Notes: generated by a model from the sequence alone, not told the origin. A DNA stretch of 64,000 nt from Actinomycetes bacterium (GCA_025358355.1 JANYJX010000028.1:1-64000), one strand, 5' to 3'; counted from the first letter of the stretch, positions 1-9,973 are shown. Numbers and translations: made by a program.

Positions 1-87
1 GTCGGTGGCAAGGGCGGGTACGTCGAGCGCGACGGGCACCTCGTCGATCCAGGCGACGCCGAACGCCGCGCAGCGCTCGGCTCGTGA
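1..87 (+). CDS. C-terminal tail of an unidentified protein (partial)
   Basis: An open frame enters from the left edge and ends with TGA at 85-87, giving 28 residues that begin VGGKGGYVERDGHLVDPGDA. The stop overlaps the GTG start of the next gene in a GTGA arrangement, the same coupling used by intact operons here, which supports it as the real end of an upstream gene. Too little is present to name a family. Confidence 0.55.
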   Translation, partial: VGGKGGYVERDGHLVDPGDAERRAALGS

Positions 88-977
88 GCCTCCTCGAACT
101 CGCGCCTGCGGGCCTTGTCGACGGCGATGTCTATCTGAAGCGGGAGGATCTGCACGAGCTCGGCGCGTTCAAGTGGCGCGGTGCGCTGCCGGTCATGCGC
201 GGGTACAAAGCACAGGGAGCGGCAACGGTCGTCACCGCGTCGACCGGGAATCACGGGGCGGCGACAGCCTGGGCGGCGCGCGAGCTCGGGCTGAGTGCGG
301 TCGTCTTCGTGCCGGAGCAGGCGACCGAGGCCAAGCTCGCACGGATCGTCGAGCTCGGCGCGGAGTTGCATCGCGTCGGCGACGACTTCGACGAAGCCAA
401 GGTCGCCGCTGCGGCGTATGCGCTGGAGCGAGGCCTGCCGTTGTTCGTCGACGGCGTCGAGCCCGCGCAGTTCGTCGGCTATCGCGCGATCGGCGACGAG
501 ATCGCGCACAACCTCGATGGGCGCACAGGCACGGTAGTCGTCCCGGTCGGAAACGGCGCACTAGTCGGCGGCGTGGGCGAAGCGCTCGCCGATACCGGCT
601 GGCACGTCGTGGGAGTCGTCGCGAAGGACGCGCCCGTGATGGCGGACAGCTTCGACGCCGGCAGCGTGTGCGAGTCGAGCAGCGGCGCGACGATCGCCGA
701 CGGCCTCGCGGTGCGCGTCGCGATCCCGTACGCGGTCGCGCGCGTGCAACCCGTCGTCGAGCGCATGATCCGCGTCTCGGAGCGAGAGCTCGCGCACGCG
801 ATCGGCCGCTTCGCGCGGGCCGGGATACGGGTCGAGGCCTCCGCGGCGGCAGCACTAGCCGCACTCGCGCATCTCCCAGCGATGCCCGAGCCGATCGTCC
901 TCGTCGTCACCGGCCGAAACATCGACGACGAACTGTTCCACCGAGCCTGCGACGCGTCCGAGTCGTTCCCAAACTAG
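84..977 (+). CDS. PLP-dependent threonine/serine dehydratase-like enzyme
   Basis: 297 residues of the tryptophan-synthase-beta fold type II PLP family. The cofactor lysine is in FKWRGA (K30), the substrate loop is STGNHG (residues 53-58), and a glycine-rich phosphate-binding loop (GNGALVGG) follows near residue 157. The C-terminal VVTGRNID is typical of threonine/serine dehydratases. No ACT regulatory domain is present, so this resembles the short catabolic form. The likely reaction is deamination of a hydroxy amino acid to a 2-keto acid; the exact substrate cannot be read. It is translationally coupled to the upstream partial gene. A racemase of the same fold is an alternative. Confidence 0.8.
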   Translation: MSLLELAPAGLVDGDVYLKREDLHELGAFKWRGALPVMRGYKAQGAATVVTASTGNHGAATAWAARELGLSAVVFVPEQATEAKLARIVELGAELHRVGDDFDEAKVAAAAYALERGLPLFVDGVEPAQFVGYRAIGDEIAHNLDGRTGTVVVPVGNGALVGGVGEALADTGWHVVGVVAKDAPVMADSFDAGSVCESSSGATIADGLAVRVAIPYAVARVQPVVERMIRVSERELAHAIGRFARAGIRVEASAAAALAALAHLPAMPEPIVLVVTGRNIDDELFHRACDASESFPN

Positions 978-1006
978 AGAAGTCGGGCAGGCCATAGGGC
1001 TCTGCT

Positions 1007-1028
1007 TTTGCTACGCTCTGATAGCAAA
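1007..1028 (+). promoter_or_regulatory. Perfect inverted repeat over the PIN operon start (probable operator/promoter)
   Basis: TTTGCTA (1007-1013), an 8-base spacer and TAGCAAA (1022-1028) form a perfect 7+7 inverted repeat. Its right arm ends on the first base of the ATG at 1028. A -10-like TACGCT (1012-1017) lies inside it and no Shine-Dalgarno is present, so the mRNA is probably leaderless or nearly so. The site suits autoregulation by the RHH domain encoded in the second gene; this is inference from layout. Confidence 0.6.
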
Positions 1029-1546
1029 TGAATTGGGAGGGCATTCCGGCCGATGCAACCTGCCTCATCTACCTTGCTAGGATCGACGGATTCGACCGCG
1101 CGGCGTCATGCGTCGATAGTTTGCTCGTCTCACCTGCGGTGTGGCGGGAGGCAGTGGTTGACGGTGCACGGCTCGGCTACACCGATGCCGAACGCATTAA
1201 ACAGGCCGAGACAGCGGGAATCGTCACTCGGCTCGACCTCGATGCTGCAGCGGAGAAGCGGGCTGCGAATCTCAGCGCGACCTGGCGACTCGGGCACGGC
1301 GAAAGCGAGACCCTTGCGATCGGGATCGATATCGGCCAGGCGATCATCGACGACGGTCGGGCATCCCGAGTGGCTACGACGATCAGCGTGGAACCCGTCT
1401 CAACGCTCTTTCTTCCCATTCTCGGAGTTGGCCGGGGGATGCAGCTGGCAGTCGCGGCAGATCTACTCCGCGAGTTGGCCATCGTCGCAAGCGCGAAAGC
1501 CGAAACAGTCTTTGTGGTCGAAGAGTTCCTGAGGAGGACGAAGTGA
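1028..1546 (+). CDS. PIN-domain protein, probable toxin nuclease
   Basis: 172 residues. Acidic residues typical of PIN-like metal-dependent RNases are visible: D9 in ADATCLIYLARID at the N terminus, E92/E94 in GHGESETLAIG, and D108/D109 in IIDDGRASRVA, a pattern close to DUF3368-type predicted nucleases. The known family role is cleavage of tRNA, rRNA or mRNA as a toxin. The next gene overlaps by 4 bases (GTGA, 1543-1546) and starts with an antitoxin-like ribbon-helix-helix domain, which supports a toxin-antitoxin reading. The order is toxin first, antitoxin second, less common than the reverse. Likely repressed through the palindrome at its start codon. Confidence 0.75.
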   Translation: MNWEGIPADATCLIYLARIDGFDRAASCVDSLLVSPAVWREAVVDGARLGYTDAERIKQAETAGIVTRLDLDAAAEKRAANLSATWRLGHGESETLAIGIDIGQAIIDDGRASRVATTISVEPVSTLFLPILGVGRGMQLAVAADLLRELAIVASAKAETVFVVEEFLRRTK

Positions 1547-2628
1547 GCACGCAGCAGATCAACATCCGAGTCGACACCAACCTCGCGGCTGCGTTGGATC
1601 GGGTCGCGCGCAAGGAGTCGCTCGACCGCGCAACGGCGATCCGCCGGCTCCTTGAGCGCTCGGTCAAGGTTTGGGAGGTCGAGCACGCTGTTCTCGATGT
1701 CATGCGTGGAGACGAATCCGTGGGCCGCGCTGCCGAGGAGTCAGGGCTCTCGAACTGGGAGCTTCTCGATGCTGTCCGGGTCGCGGGTGTCTCTCATCCG
1801 CTCGGTGCGGACGATGCGCGGCAACGTCTCGCGCGTGTTACCGCTCGTGACCCGACTCTCCCCGACCGTCCACCAGCCGCGGGCGGGATCCTTCTCGTCG
1901 GTATCAACCCCGCTCCTGTTTCGGTTGCCGCAGGCCACTACTACCAGGGCCGCCTTGGCCGCCGCCTGTGGCGCCGCCTGGAGCGCGTGGGGCTCCTGCG
2001 CAATCCAATGCCAGGAGCGGAGGACGATGCCTTTGTTGCGTCCGGGAACGGGCTCACCGATCTAGTGAAGCGGCCCACCACGACGGCGGACCTCCTGACG
2101 TCATTGGAGTTGCGCGAAGGCGCGGAGTCGTTGAGGGAAAAGATCCGAAACTGGAATCCTCGCCTTGTCCTCTTCGCGTTCAAGGCGCCCGCGGCGCAGC
2201 TCCTCGGCGACGTCTCGCCTGGTCTGTGCGGGACATTTGACGACACGCCGGCGTTTCTTCTCTCCGGCCCTTACGCGGCAAAGGAGGAAACCGCACGAGT
2301 CGACGCAGAGCTGCTCGCCGCTCTGGGTGACGTGGCCGACACCCCGGCTAACGCCGAGCCGACTCAGCCCGTGACCACCAACGATCTCAGTCGCGGTGAA
2401 ATCCGCCTGCCACGGCCAGCAAAGCGATTCTTCCCTCCGACGAAGGGGCAAGTCGAGGTTGTGCTCCGCGGGCACCGCGTCGTGGCTGCATACGACCCAC
2501 GCGTCGGCCCCGACCAGGAGCGCAGCGGCGTTGTGCGGGTTGGCAAGAATGAGCTCGCTGACCGTGTGTCGAAAGGCGCGACCCTGATGGTCAGCCGTGG
2601 CCTCGGCGGCGTCCCTCAGCTCGACTGA
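1543..2628 (+). CDS. Fusion: RHH antitoxin-like domain + Mug-like uracil-DNA glycosylase + C-terminal beta-rich domain
   Basis: 361 residues in one uninterrupted frame. Residues 1-42 look like a ribbon-helix-helix DNA-binding domain (INIRVDTNLAAALDRVAR, then a helix). Residues 43-95 resemble a UPF0175-type antitoxin helix segment. Residues 114-262 resemble the Mug/TDG branch of uracil-DNA glycosylases: LLVGINPAP carries the family GINP motif with N122, GLTDLVKRPT (170-179) matches the Mug GVTKLVDRPT element, and ELREGAESLREKI follows as in Mug. The second active-site motif, NPSG in Mug, is replaced near SGPYAA (241-246), so activity is uncertain. Residues 282-355 form a beta-rich tail I do not recognise. 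Co-translated with the PIN gene. Confidence 0.75.
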   Translation: MSTQQINIRVDTNLAAALDRVARKESLDRATAIRRLLERSVKVWEVEHAVLDVMRGDESVGRAAEESGLSNWELLDAVRVAGVSHPLGADDARQRLARVTARDPTLPDRPPAAGGILLVGINPAPVSVAAGHYYQGRLGRRLWRRLERVGLLRNPMPGAEDDAFVASGNGLTDLVKRPTTTADLLTSLELREGAESLREKIRNWNPRLVLFAFKAPAAQLLGDVSPGLCGTFDDTPAFLLSGPYAAKEETARVDAELLAALGDVADTPANAEPTQPVTTNDLSRGEIRLPRPAKRFFPPTKGQVEVVLRGHRVVAAYDPRVGPDQERSGVVRVGKNELADRVSKGATLMVSRGLGGVPQLD

Positions 2629-2642
2629 AGGACTGAGTCCTT
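2628..2642. promoter_or_regulatory. 15-base perfect palindrome between convergent stops
   Basis: AAGGACTGAGTCCTT is a perfect 7+1+7 inverted repeat starting on the last base of the stop codon at 2626-2628 and lying before the convergent stop at 2649. As RNA it would give only a 5-base stem with a 5-base loop and no U tract, so it is at best a weak bidirectional terminator. It could instead be a protein-binding site. Confidence 0.35.
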
Positions 2643-2648
2643 CGCCGC

Positions 2649-3590
<942 letters not shown>

Positions 3591-3597
3591 CGGCCGG

Positions 3598-3632
3598 ATG
3601 GTACCGGCGGCCCGGGACAGCGGCCGTAGACT
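3598..3632. promoter_or_regulatory. Divergent leaderless promoter pair
   Basis: The minus-strand -10 TACCAT (3598-3603) ends 7 bases before the ATG at 3590. The plus-strand -10 TAGACT (3627-3632) ends 6 bases before the GTG at 3639. No Shine-Dalgarno fits either start, so both mRNAs are predicted to be leaderless. Confidence 0.6.
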
Positions 3633-3638
3633 GCTCGC

Positions 3639-4808
3639 GTGCCCAGCTGGCTCGCCCGCCGCAGCGAGACCGACCGGCGCCTCCTCCTCGTCGCAGCGCT
3701 TCTCGCGTTCGCTGCCGCCATCCAGCACTGGTACTCGATCGTCGACGGGATCCGCGTGCAGTTCGCACACGACGTCAGCTCCTATCTGGTTATCGCGAAC
3801 GCGGCTCCGTCGCTGCCGACCGAGAAGGTGCTACAGCCGTTCGCAGAGCGGATTCCCGTCCACTGGCTCGTCGGTGTGATTTCGACCGCGGGCGTCTCAC
3901 TGGATCTCGTCTACCGCATCGGGATGCTCGCTTGCCTGCTCGGGATCGTGCTTGCCGTGCACGGCACTCTTGCCCGGATCGGCCTGGACACCGCCGAGTA
4001 CGCGCTTGCAATGGCTGCGCTCGTCGCGAGTGCGTACCCGTTCCACTACCTGCTGGCCTCGCCCGGGATGCTCTCCGACGCGACGCTCGTGCTGGGCGTC
4101 GCGATCCTCTTGCTCGGGTTCGCGCGTGGCCGTTTCTGGATCGTGCTGCTCGGGCTTGCGCTAGGAACGGCAGGACGCCAAACGATGGTTCCGGTCGCGG
4201 TGGTTGCAGCCGGCTGGGCGTTCGTCGCCCCCGCGTGGAGGCACATGCGCTGGCAGGCCGCGACTGCGTGCCTCGCGATCCCTGCCACGATCTATGGCGC
4301 GCTCAACCTCGCCGCGCGGCGGTTCGGCTACCCGGAACCGGGCGGGCTCCACGACCTCAGCGTGCTCGGCTTCTTCACCAGCCCGCACGCGCTGATCGAG
4401 CACCTCGGCCGTGTGACGCTTGGCGTGATGGTGCCGGCTGCGCTCGGGCTGGGCGCTTGGCTGCGCGTGCGGAATCCGCTGCCGCGCGGCGCGATTCTCG
4501 TTGCGGTAGCCGTCGCGTCGCAGCCGCTCGTGCTCGGGCCATCGTCGAACGGCGGGAACGAACCGCGACTCGCCGGACTCGCCGCGCCGGCGCTTGTGAT
4601 CGCGGCGGGTGCGCTTCTGCGCGGATCACATCTGACCCGCCGCGAGACGGCGATCGCGCTCGTGGCCATCGTCATCGCCGGTCTCCACAGCCGCTATACG
4701 CATAGCCCGCTATTGCGGAACTACGTGTGGGCGGGCGCCGAAGTCGTCGCCGCGATCATGCTTGTCGCCGTCCTCCGCCGGCGCCGCGAGCCACAATCCA
4801 CGGCATGA
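3639..4808 (+). CDS. Polytopic membrane protein of unknown function
   Basis: 389 residues, GTG start chosen because a -10 box ends 6 bases upstream. A short basic N terminus is followed by many hydrophobic segments along the whole length and a basic C terminus (RRRREPQ). The first external loop contains [15 protein letters not shown] and a [11 protein letters not shown] motif; the layout is like GT-C-fold or DUF2029-like transferases, but no diagnostic motif is firm. It overlaps the phosphoglucose isomerase gene by ATGA (4805-4808), so the two are co-translated. The reason for pairing a membrane protein with central sugar metabolism is not evident. Confidence 0.7.
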   Translation: MPSWLARRSETDRRLLLVAALLAFAAAIQHWYSIVDGIRVQFAHDVSSYLVIANAAPSLPTEKVLQPFAERIPVHWLVGVISTAGVSLDLVYRIGMLACLLGIVLAVHGTLARIGLDTAEYALAMAALVASAYPFHYLLASPGMLSDATLVLGVAILLLGFARGRFWIVLLGLALGTAGRQTMVPVAVVAAGWAFVAPAWRHMRWQAATACLAIPATIYGALNLAARRFGYPEPGGLHDLSVLGFFTSPHALIEHLGRVTLGVMVPAALGLGAWLRVRNPLPRGAILVAVAVASQPLVLGPSSNGGNEPRLAGLAAPALVIAAGALLRGSHLTRRETAIALVAIVIAGLHSRYTHSPLLRNYVWAGAEVVAAIMLVAVLRRRREPQSTA

Positions 4809-6433
4809 CCACTCCTCTTCGCGAGCGCCCAGCGTTCCAAGCGCTCGAAACCCACCACCGCGCGATCGCCGGTACCCATCTTCGCGAGCTCTTCGCCGCC
4901 GATCCAACGCGAGGCACTCGCCTCACAGCCGAAGCGGCCGGCCTTTATCTCGACTACTCGAAGCACCGGGTCACCGACGAGACGCTCGGCCTGCTCGTCC
5001 AGCTCGCCGATGAAAGCGGGCTGCGCGACCGGATCGACGCCATGTTCCGTGGCGACAAGATCAATGTCACCGAGAACCGCGCCGTCCTCCACACCGCGCT
5101 GCGCCTGCCACGCAACGCCACGCTTGTCGTCGACGGCCAGGATGTCGTCGCCGATGTCCACGAGACGCTCGATCGCATGGGCGCATTCGCGGATCGCGTC
5201 CGCTCCGGCGACTGGCAAGGTCATACCGGGAAGCGGATCGCGGCCGTCGTGAACATCGGCATCGGCGGTTCCGACCTCGGCCCGGTGATGGCGTACGAGG
5301 CGCTTCGCCACTACTCGCAGCGCGACCTGACCTTCCGCTTCACCTCGAACGTCGACGGGACGGACATCGCCGAGGCCACGCGTGATCTTGATCCCGAGGA
5401 GACGCTTTTCATTGTCTCGTCGAAGACGTTCACCACGCTCGAGACGCTGACGAACGCGCACTCGGCCCGCGCCTGGTTGCTCGCTAGCCTCGGCGGCGAT
5501 GAATCGGCCGTCGCGAAGCACTTCGTCGCAGTCTCGACGAATGCCGCTGAGGTAGCGAAGTTCGGCATCGACACGGCCAACATGTTCGGCTTCTGGGACT
5601 GGGTCGGCGGCCGCTACTCGATGGACTCGGCGATCGGCCTCTCCACGATGCTCGCCGTCGGGCCTGCAGCATTCGCCGAGCTGCTCGCCGGCTTCCACGA
5701 CATGGACGAGCACTTCCGCACGGCTCCCTTCGCGGAAAACCTCCCCGCGCTGATGGGCCTGCTGGGTGTCTGGTACCGCAACTTCTTCGGGGCCGGAACC
5801 GTGGCCGTGCTGCCATACGACCAGTATCTGAAGCGCTTCCCCGCGTACCTCCAACAGTTGACGATGGAGTCGAACGGCAAGCGCGTCACGCTGGAAGGCA
5901 CCGAGATCGACTACGAGACCGGCGCCGTCTACTGGGGCGAGCCCGGCACGAACGGTCAGCACTCCTTTTACCAGCTGATTCACCAGGGAACCTCGCTGAT
6001 CCCGTGCGATTTCATCGGCTTCTCGAGGTCGCTGAACCCGCTCGGTGACCACCACGACATCCTCACCGCGAACCTCCTCGCACAGACCGAGGCGCTGGCT
6101 TTCGGCAAGACGGCAGCCGAGGTCGAGGCGGAAGGGACGGCGCCGGGTCTCGTCGCGGCACGCACGTTCCCGGGCAACCGGCCGACCTCGACGCTCGTCG
6201 CCGACGAGTTGACGCCGCGCATCCTCGGCGCTCTGGTCGCGCTCTACGAGCACAGCACCTTCACGCAGGGGGTGATCTGGGGCGTGGACTCGTTCGACCA
6301 ATGGGGCGTCGAGCTCGGCAAAGTCCTAGCCGTGCGAATCATTCCCGACCTAACGAGTGACGCCGCTCCCACGCACGATTCGTCGACGAATGCGCTGATC
6401 TCGCGGCATCGGGCGGCTCGCCGAAGCACGTGA
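4805..6433 (+). CDS. pgi: Glucose-6-phosphate isomerase
   Basis: 542 residues, normal length for the bacterial enzyme, which interconverts glucose 6-phosphate and fructose 6-phosphate in the cytosol. Clear family motifs: [31 protein letters not shown] (phosphate binding), [13 protein letters not shown], the catalytic glutamate in MESNGKR, the catalytic histidine in [10 protein letters not shown], and the C-terminal signature with lysine in [11 protein letters not shown]. Start is the ATG that overlaps the previous stop (ATGA). Overlaps 6-phosphogluconolactonase by GTGA at 6430-6433. The operon can supply fructose 6-phosphate for nucleotide-sugar synthesis downstream. Confidence 0.97.
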   Translation: MTTPLRERPAFQALETHHRAIAGTHLRELFAADPTRGTRLTAEAAGLYLDYSKHRVTDETLGLLVQLADESGLRDRIDAMFRGDKINVTENRAVLHTALRLPRNATLVVDGQDVVADVHETLDRMGAFADRVRSGDWQGHTGKRIAAVVNIGIGGSDLGPVMAYEALRHYSQRDLTFRFTSNVDGTDIAEATRDLDPEETLFIVSSKTFTTLETLTNAHSARAWLLASLGGDESAVAKHFVAVSTNAAEVAKFGIDTANMFGFWDWVGGRYSMDSAIGLSTMLAVGPAAFAELLAGFHDMDEHFRTAPFAENLPALMGLLGVWYRNFFGAGTVAVLPYDQYLKRFPAYLQQLTMESNGKRVTLEGTEIDYETGAVYWGEPGTNGQHSFYQLIHQGTSLIPCDFIGFSRSLNPLGDHHDILTANLLAQTEALAFGKTAAEVEAEGTAPGLVAARTFPGNRPTSTLVADELTPRILGALVALYEHSTFTQGVIWGVDSFDQWGVELGKVLAVRIIPDLTSDAAPTHDSSTNALISRHRAARRST

Positions 6434-7137
6434 CGCAGCTCTCGGTTCACGCCGATCCCGAGGCTGCTTCTCGCGCTGCTGCCGACCTGCTCGCCGCGCT
6501 GATCGCCGAAGCCCAGACGGCGCGCGGCGTCGCGCATGTCGCGCTCGCGGGCGGGAACACGCCACGGCGAACCTACGAGCTACTCGGCCCGCTGCTCGCG
6601 AACGCGGCCGACATCGAGTGGTGGTTCGGCGACGAGCGTTGCGTGCCCGCGGACGATCCCGACTCGAACTTCCGGCTGATCACGGAGACGCTGCTGCGCA
6701 CGCCGGCGATCCCGGCCGATCGGGTGCATCGCATCCGCGGCGAGCTCGACCCGAACGACGCCGCCGATCGCTACGCGGCGGAGCTTCGCTGCACCGCACC
6801 GCTCGACGACAACGGCGTGCCGCGACTCGATGTCGCGTTCCTCGGCCTCGGCGAAGACGGCCACACGGCGTCGCTCTTCCCGGGCGATCGGGCGCTCGAG
6901 ATCTGCGATCGCCTGGCAGTTCCTGTCGTCGCGGCGAAGCCCCCGCCGGACCGCATCACGCTGACGCTGCCCGTCCTGCAAGCCGCACGCGCGACGGTCA
7001 TCCTCGCGACGGGAGCAGGCAAACGCGATGCCGTGGCACGAGTCCTCGCCGGCCCCGATCCGGCGACACCCGCAAGCCTCCTGGACGCCAGCTCGCTCAC
7101 GCTCATCCTCGACCAAGCGGCCGTACCCACCAGTTGA
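6430..7137 (+). CDS. pgl: 6-phosphogluconolactonase
   Basis: 235 residues, typical length. It hydrolyses 6-phosphogluconolactone in the oxidative pentose phosphate pathway. Motifs: [15 protein letters not shown], the FGDERCVP segment followed by DPDSNFRL, and the active-site region [17 protein letters not shown] start overlaps the isomerase stop. Its own stop overlaps a TTG start of a broken PfkB kinase (TTGA, 7134-7137). Usual operon partners zwf and opcA are absent from the window. Confidence 0.94.
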   Translation: MTQLSVHADPEAASRAAADLLAALIAEAQTARGVAHVALAGGNTPRRTYELLGPLLANAADIEWWFGDERCVPADDPDSNFRLITETLLRTPAIPADRVHRIRGELDPNDAADRYAAELRCTAPLDDNGVPRLDVAFLGLGEDGHTASLFPGDRALEICDRLAVPVVAAKPPPDRITLTLPVLQAARATVILATGAGKRDAVARVLAGPDPATPASLLDASSLTLILDQAAVPTS

Positions 7138-7915
7138 CATCTCCAGCGGGAAAGACGGGCGTCGCCGAAGTTGCTGGCAAGGCGCTTGTCGATCTCGTGC
7201 AGCTTTGCGCCGGTGGGCTGTTCGACGCCGCGCCCGGAGGAAGCCCCGCGAATGTCGCGGTGGGCCTCGCCCGTCTGGGGGTTCCGACGCGGATGATCGC
7301 GCGGCTCGGCGACGATGTTCTCGGGCGCCGGCTCCGGGATCATCCGGCGAAGAACCGCGTCGACCTCTCGCGCGCCGTAGCCGCTTCCGAGCCGTCAACG
7401 CTCGCGATCGTCGCGGTCGGTTCCGACGGTCGCCCGGAATACGAGTTCCGCATGGATGGCACAGCCGACTGGCAGTGGCGAGACGACGAGCTCGCGTCCG
7501 CCATCGACCCGAGCGTCGTCGCCGTGCACTCCGGGTCGCTCGCGCTCACTCAGCTTCCCAGCGCGGACGCCATCGTCCGGCTCCTGCAGCGCGCGCGAGC
7601 AACCTCAACCGTCTCGTACGACCCGAACTGCCGGCCGCCGGTGATGGCTCACCCGCCGACGCGCTCTCGCGCGTCGAAGAGCTGCTCGCGATCGCCGACA
7701 TCGTGAAGGCAAGCGCCGAGGATGTCTCGTGGCTGCTTCCCGGGCGGGAGCTCGAGGATGTCGCCGCCGAATGGCTCGCCGCCGGGCCCGCGCTGGTGGC
7801 GATCACACTTGGTGCGGACGGCGTCGTTGCGATCGGTCGCGAGAGCGGTGTCGTTCGCCGCCCCGGGCGCCGCGGCGCCGAGCCGCCAACGCGCGCGGAG
7901 CTCGCGTCTCTGTAA
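7134..7915 (+). pseudogene. PfkB-family sugar kinase, frameshifted and truncated
   Basis: From TTG 7134 the frame reads a good fructokinase/ribokinase N-terminal half: GKALVDLV, then FDAAPGGSPANVAVGLARLG, and PEYEFRMDGTADWQW. Near 7646 (GTGATGGCTC) a one-base deletion shifts the frame; the next frame continues with SPADALSRVEELLAIADIVKA, a DVSWLLPG motif and ITLGADG. The protein then ends at 7915 before the essential GAGD motif with the catalytic aspartate, so even a corrected frame would lack activity. It was once coupled to pgl by TTGA, so the loss is probably recent. Confidence 0.85.
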
Positions 7916-7980
7916 CGCCAAGCGCTACAGCAGGACAGGGCGGGCATGGAAGTTGCCCCGATGAACAGCCTCCGGAGCTA

Positions 7981-8313
7981 GCCGCGTGCGGTGTCCACTT
8001 TGGCGGGCTGCTGATCGTCGCCGCGATCTCATCCTCGCCGGCCTGGAGATCAACCTGCAATCACTCCGAGGCCGGCCGCTCGCACTCGCCGGCGGCTGGC
8101 TTCGTCGTCTCGTTCGCCATCGCGCTCGTCGCCGGTTTCGGCCCGCACAGCGTCGGCCTCGCACCGAAGCCGCTCTTGATCGCAATCGTCCTCACCGCGA
8201 CCTCGCTCGGGAACATCGTCCCGATCCTCAAAGACGCCGGCGAGATCAGCTCACCGTTCGGGCAACTGCTGCTCGCGGCCGGCTCGGTTCGCACTGAGCT
8301 CTTCCCGCTGACG
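7981..8313 (+). pseudogene. Cation/proton antiporter (CPA2-type) remnant
   Basis: One frame reads VHFGGLLIVAAI, an N-terminal element of Kef/NapA-like antiporters, then after garbled sequence a membrane block FVVSFAIALVAGF followed by PKPLLIAIVLTATSLGNIVP and KDAGEISSPFGQLLLAAG, the conserved LGxIVPILKDAGE region. The long stretch normally between these blocks is missing and the C-terminal half is absent. No plausible start precedes it. Confidence 0.65.
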
Positions 8314-8397
8314 GCGCCACATCCAGGCCCGCCAATCGAGCGCTACGCCGGAGTCGCCTGGCCCGGCGGCCGATTCGAGAACCGGGAGCAGACCGGG

Positions 8398-8403
8398 TAG
8401 GGT
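8398..8403 (+). promoter_or_regulatory. Leaderless -10 box TAGGGT
   Basis: TAGGGT ends 6 bases before the ATG of the small basic protein at 8410, and there is no Shine-Dalgarno. It supports real expression of that short gene inside a decayed region. Confidence 0.55.
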
Positions 8404-8409
8404 GTCGCG

Positions 8410-8520
8410 ATGGCAAAGAGTTCTGACAAGCCCAAGAAGGTCCTCAAGAAACCTGCGCAGAAGACGCTCAAGGAACGGCGGAGCGACAAGCGCGGCGCCA
8501 AGAAGTACGGCTCCGGCTAG
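8410..8520 (+). CDS. Small lysine-rich protein (36 residues)
   Basis: The frame starts MAKSSDKPKKVLKKPAQKTL, continues KERRSDKRGAKKYGSG and stops at 8518-8520. About a third of the residues are lysine or arginine; no membrane segment. The leaderless -10 box 6 bases upstream and the intact frame amid pseudogenes argue it is real. Function unknown; the charge suggests binding to nucleic acid or ribosomes, which is inference. Confidence 0.6.
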   Translation: MAKSSDKPKKVLKKPAQKTLKERRSDKRGAKKYGSG

Positions 8521-8740
8521 CTTCGACCGGCTCGTTTCAAGGGATAGACGGCTTAGCTTGCCGTGGTCAGCACCGCGTTCTCCGTCTGGTGGAGCGGCGG
8601 GCGCTGACACGCGCCGGGTCGTTCGCCAAACTCGCGACAATTCAGGGTCGGACTAGGTGTAGGTCACAAGAGCGTTGTTCCATCCGGTCCTCCTTGGAGG
8701 CTGGGGCTGTCGAAGCCACCAGTACCTAGGAGGAGAACCG

Positions 8741-9205
8741 ATGAGGTTGCACGCTAACGCGAGGGCCTGCCCGCATAGCCGGCGGTTGGCGATCAGGCGG
8801 CTGGAGCAGGGTTGGACGTTGACGCGCGCTGCCGAGGCTGCCGAGGTCAGCGTGCGCACGATCTCGAAGTGGCGCTGCCGCTATCGGCTCGAGGGCGAGC
8901 CGGGTTTGTGTGATCGCAGCTCGGCACCGGCTGTGATTCCCCACCGTACGCCGCAGGAGCGGGTATAGCTGATCGCGCTGTTGCGCCGTGAGCGGCTGAC
9001 CGTCTGGCAGATCGCCGAACGGCTAGGCAGGCCGCTCTCGACGGTGTCGACAATCCTGTCCCGGGTCGGGCTCGGCCGGCTCTCCAGTTGGAGCCGCCTG
9101 AGCCGCCGAACCGCTACCAGCGCGAGCAGCCCGGTGAACTCATCCACATCGATGTGAAAAGCTCGCCAGGATCGGCCGGCCCGGCCACCGCGTCAACGGC
9201 GACCG
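8741..9205 (+). mobile_element. IS481-family transposase remnant
   Basis: ATG 8741 follows a good Shine-Dalgarno (AGGAGGAG). The N-terminal helix-turn-helix of IS481-type transposases is clear (RRLAIRRLEQGWTLTRAAEA and VSVRTISKWRCRY). A TAG at 8966-8968 interrupts it; the same frame resumes as RRERLTVWQIAERLGRPLST. A frameshift near 9085 leads to LEPPEPPNRYQREQPGELIH, and another near 9160 restores KKLARIGRPGHRVNGDR. The DDE catalytic core is missing because the sequence switches to RtcB coding near 9205. Inactive. No flanking inverted repeats were recognised. Confidence 0.85.
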
Positions 9206-9973
9206 GCGTACGCGCTCGCGCGGGAGCTCACCCGCGCGGACCTCGATGCGCTCGGTGGTCTCGACACGATCATGCGTGAGCTGACCCGGCGGATCTCGTT
9301 CGGCATGGGCGTGCCTGCGCAAGAGCGAACCACCGACCACCCGGTGCTCGACGGCATCCGAGAGGCCGAGTTCGAGCCACAGCGCAAGCTCGCGCAGGCC
9401 GCGGCGGCGTAGCTTGGCACCGTCGGCTCGGGCAACCACTACGTGAACGTGATGGAGGACGAGACCGGCCGCATCCGGGTCGGCGTCCACTTCGGCTCGC
9501 CCGGGTTCGGCCACAAGACCGCGTCGGGCTTCCTCGCGCTCGCGCAGGGGCTCGAGTTCGGCACGCAGGCGCAGGACGGCGAGATGGGCTCGCCTCCGGT
9601 GCTGTTCGAGATCGACTCCGAGCTCGGCCAGGCGTACATCTCGGCGATGCAGCTGGCCGGCGACGACGCTTGCGCGGGTCGCGACATCGAGGTCGAGGGC
9701 CCGTGCCCCGATCACCCAGACGCCGGCGTGATGAAGCGGTGGGTCGACGAGCAGGTGAAGCCGGGCCTCGTCGACTGGCCGGCGGTTCAGGGGCGGCTGA
9801 TCGAGCAGGGCATCGTGCTTGTCGGCGGCGGTGCGGATGAGGCGCCGCAGGCGTACAAGCGCCTGCCGGAGGTTCTCGCCGCCCACGCGGGCTCGGTGCG
9901 GGTGAAGCACACGCTCCGCCCACTTGGAGTGGCGATGGCCGGTCGCGACGTCCACGACCCGTACAAGGACTGA
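9206..9973 (+). pseudogene. rtcB: RtcB (RNA 3'-phosphate ligase) remnant
   Basis: The frame opens at the transposase junction with ALARELTRADLDAL and continues ISFGMGVPAQERTTDHPVLD, normal RtcB sequence lacking its N terminus. A TAG at 9410-9412 breaks the gene just before LGTVGSGNHYVNVMEDE, the nucleotide and metal-binding region. After AGDDACAGRD an internal deletion of roughly 100-150 codons removes the HNHHNFAW-type active-site segment and joins directly to KRWVDEQVKPGLVDWPAVQG. The C terminus HTLRPLGVAMAGRD is intact. Three separate lesions make this a dead gene. Confidence 0.88.

Noticed and set aside
5-997. Arginine-rich 330-codon frame at the left end
   Set aside because: Overlaps the dehydratase-like gene, which has proper PLP motifs, and has shadow-like composition.
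4721-6301. 526-codon frame antisense to pgi
   Set aside because: The plus strand encodes an intact glucose-6-phosphate isomerase; the mirror frame is a typical GC-rich shadow.
8658-8740. Terminal inverted repeat of the IS481 element
   Set aside because: Short palindromes such as CCTCC-TT-GGAGG occur here, but no matching right end remains, so no element boundary can be supported.
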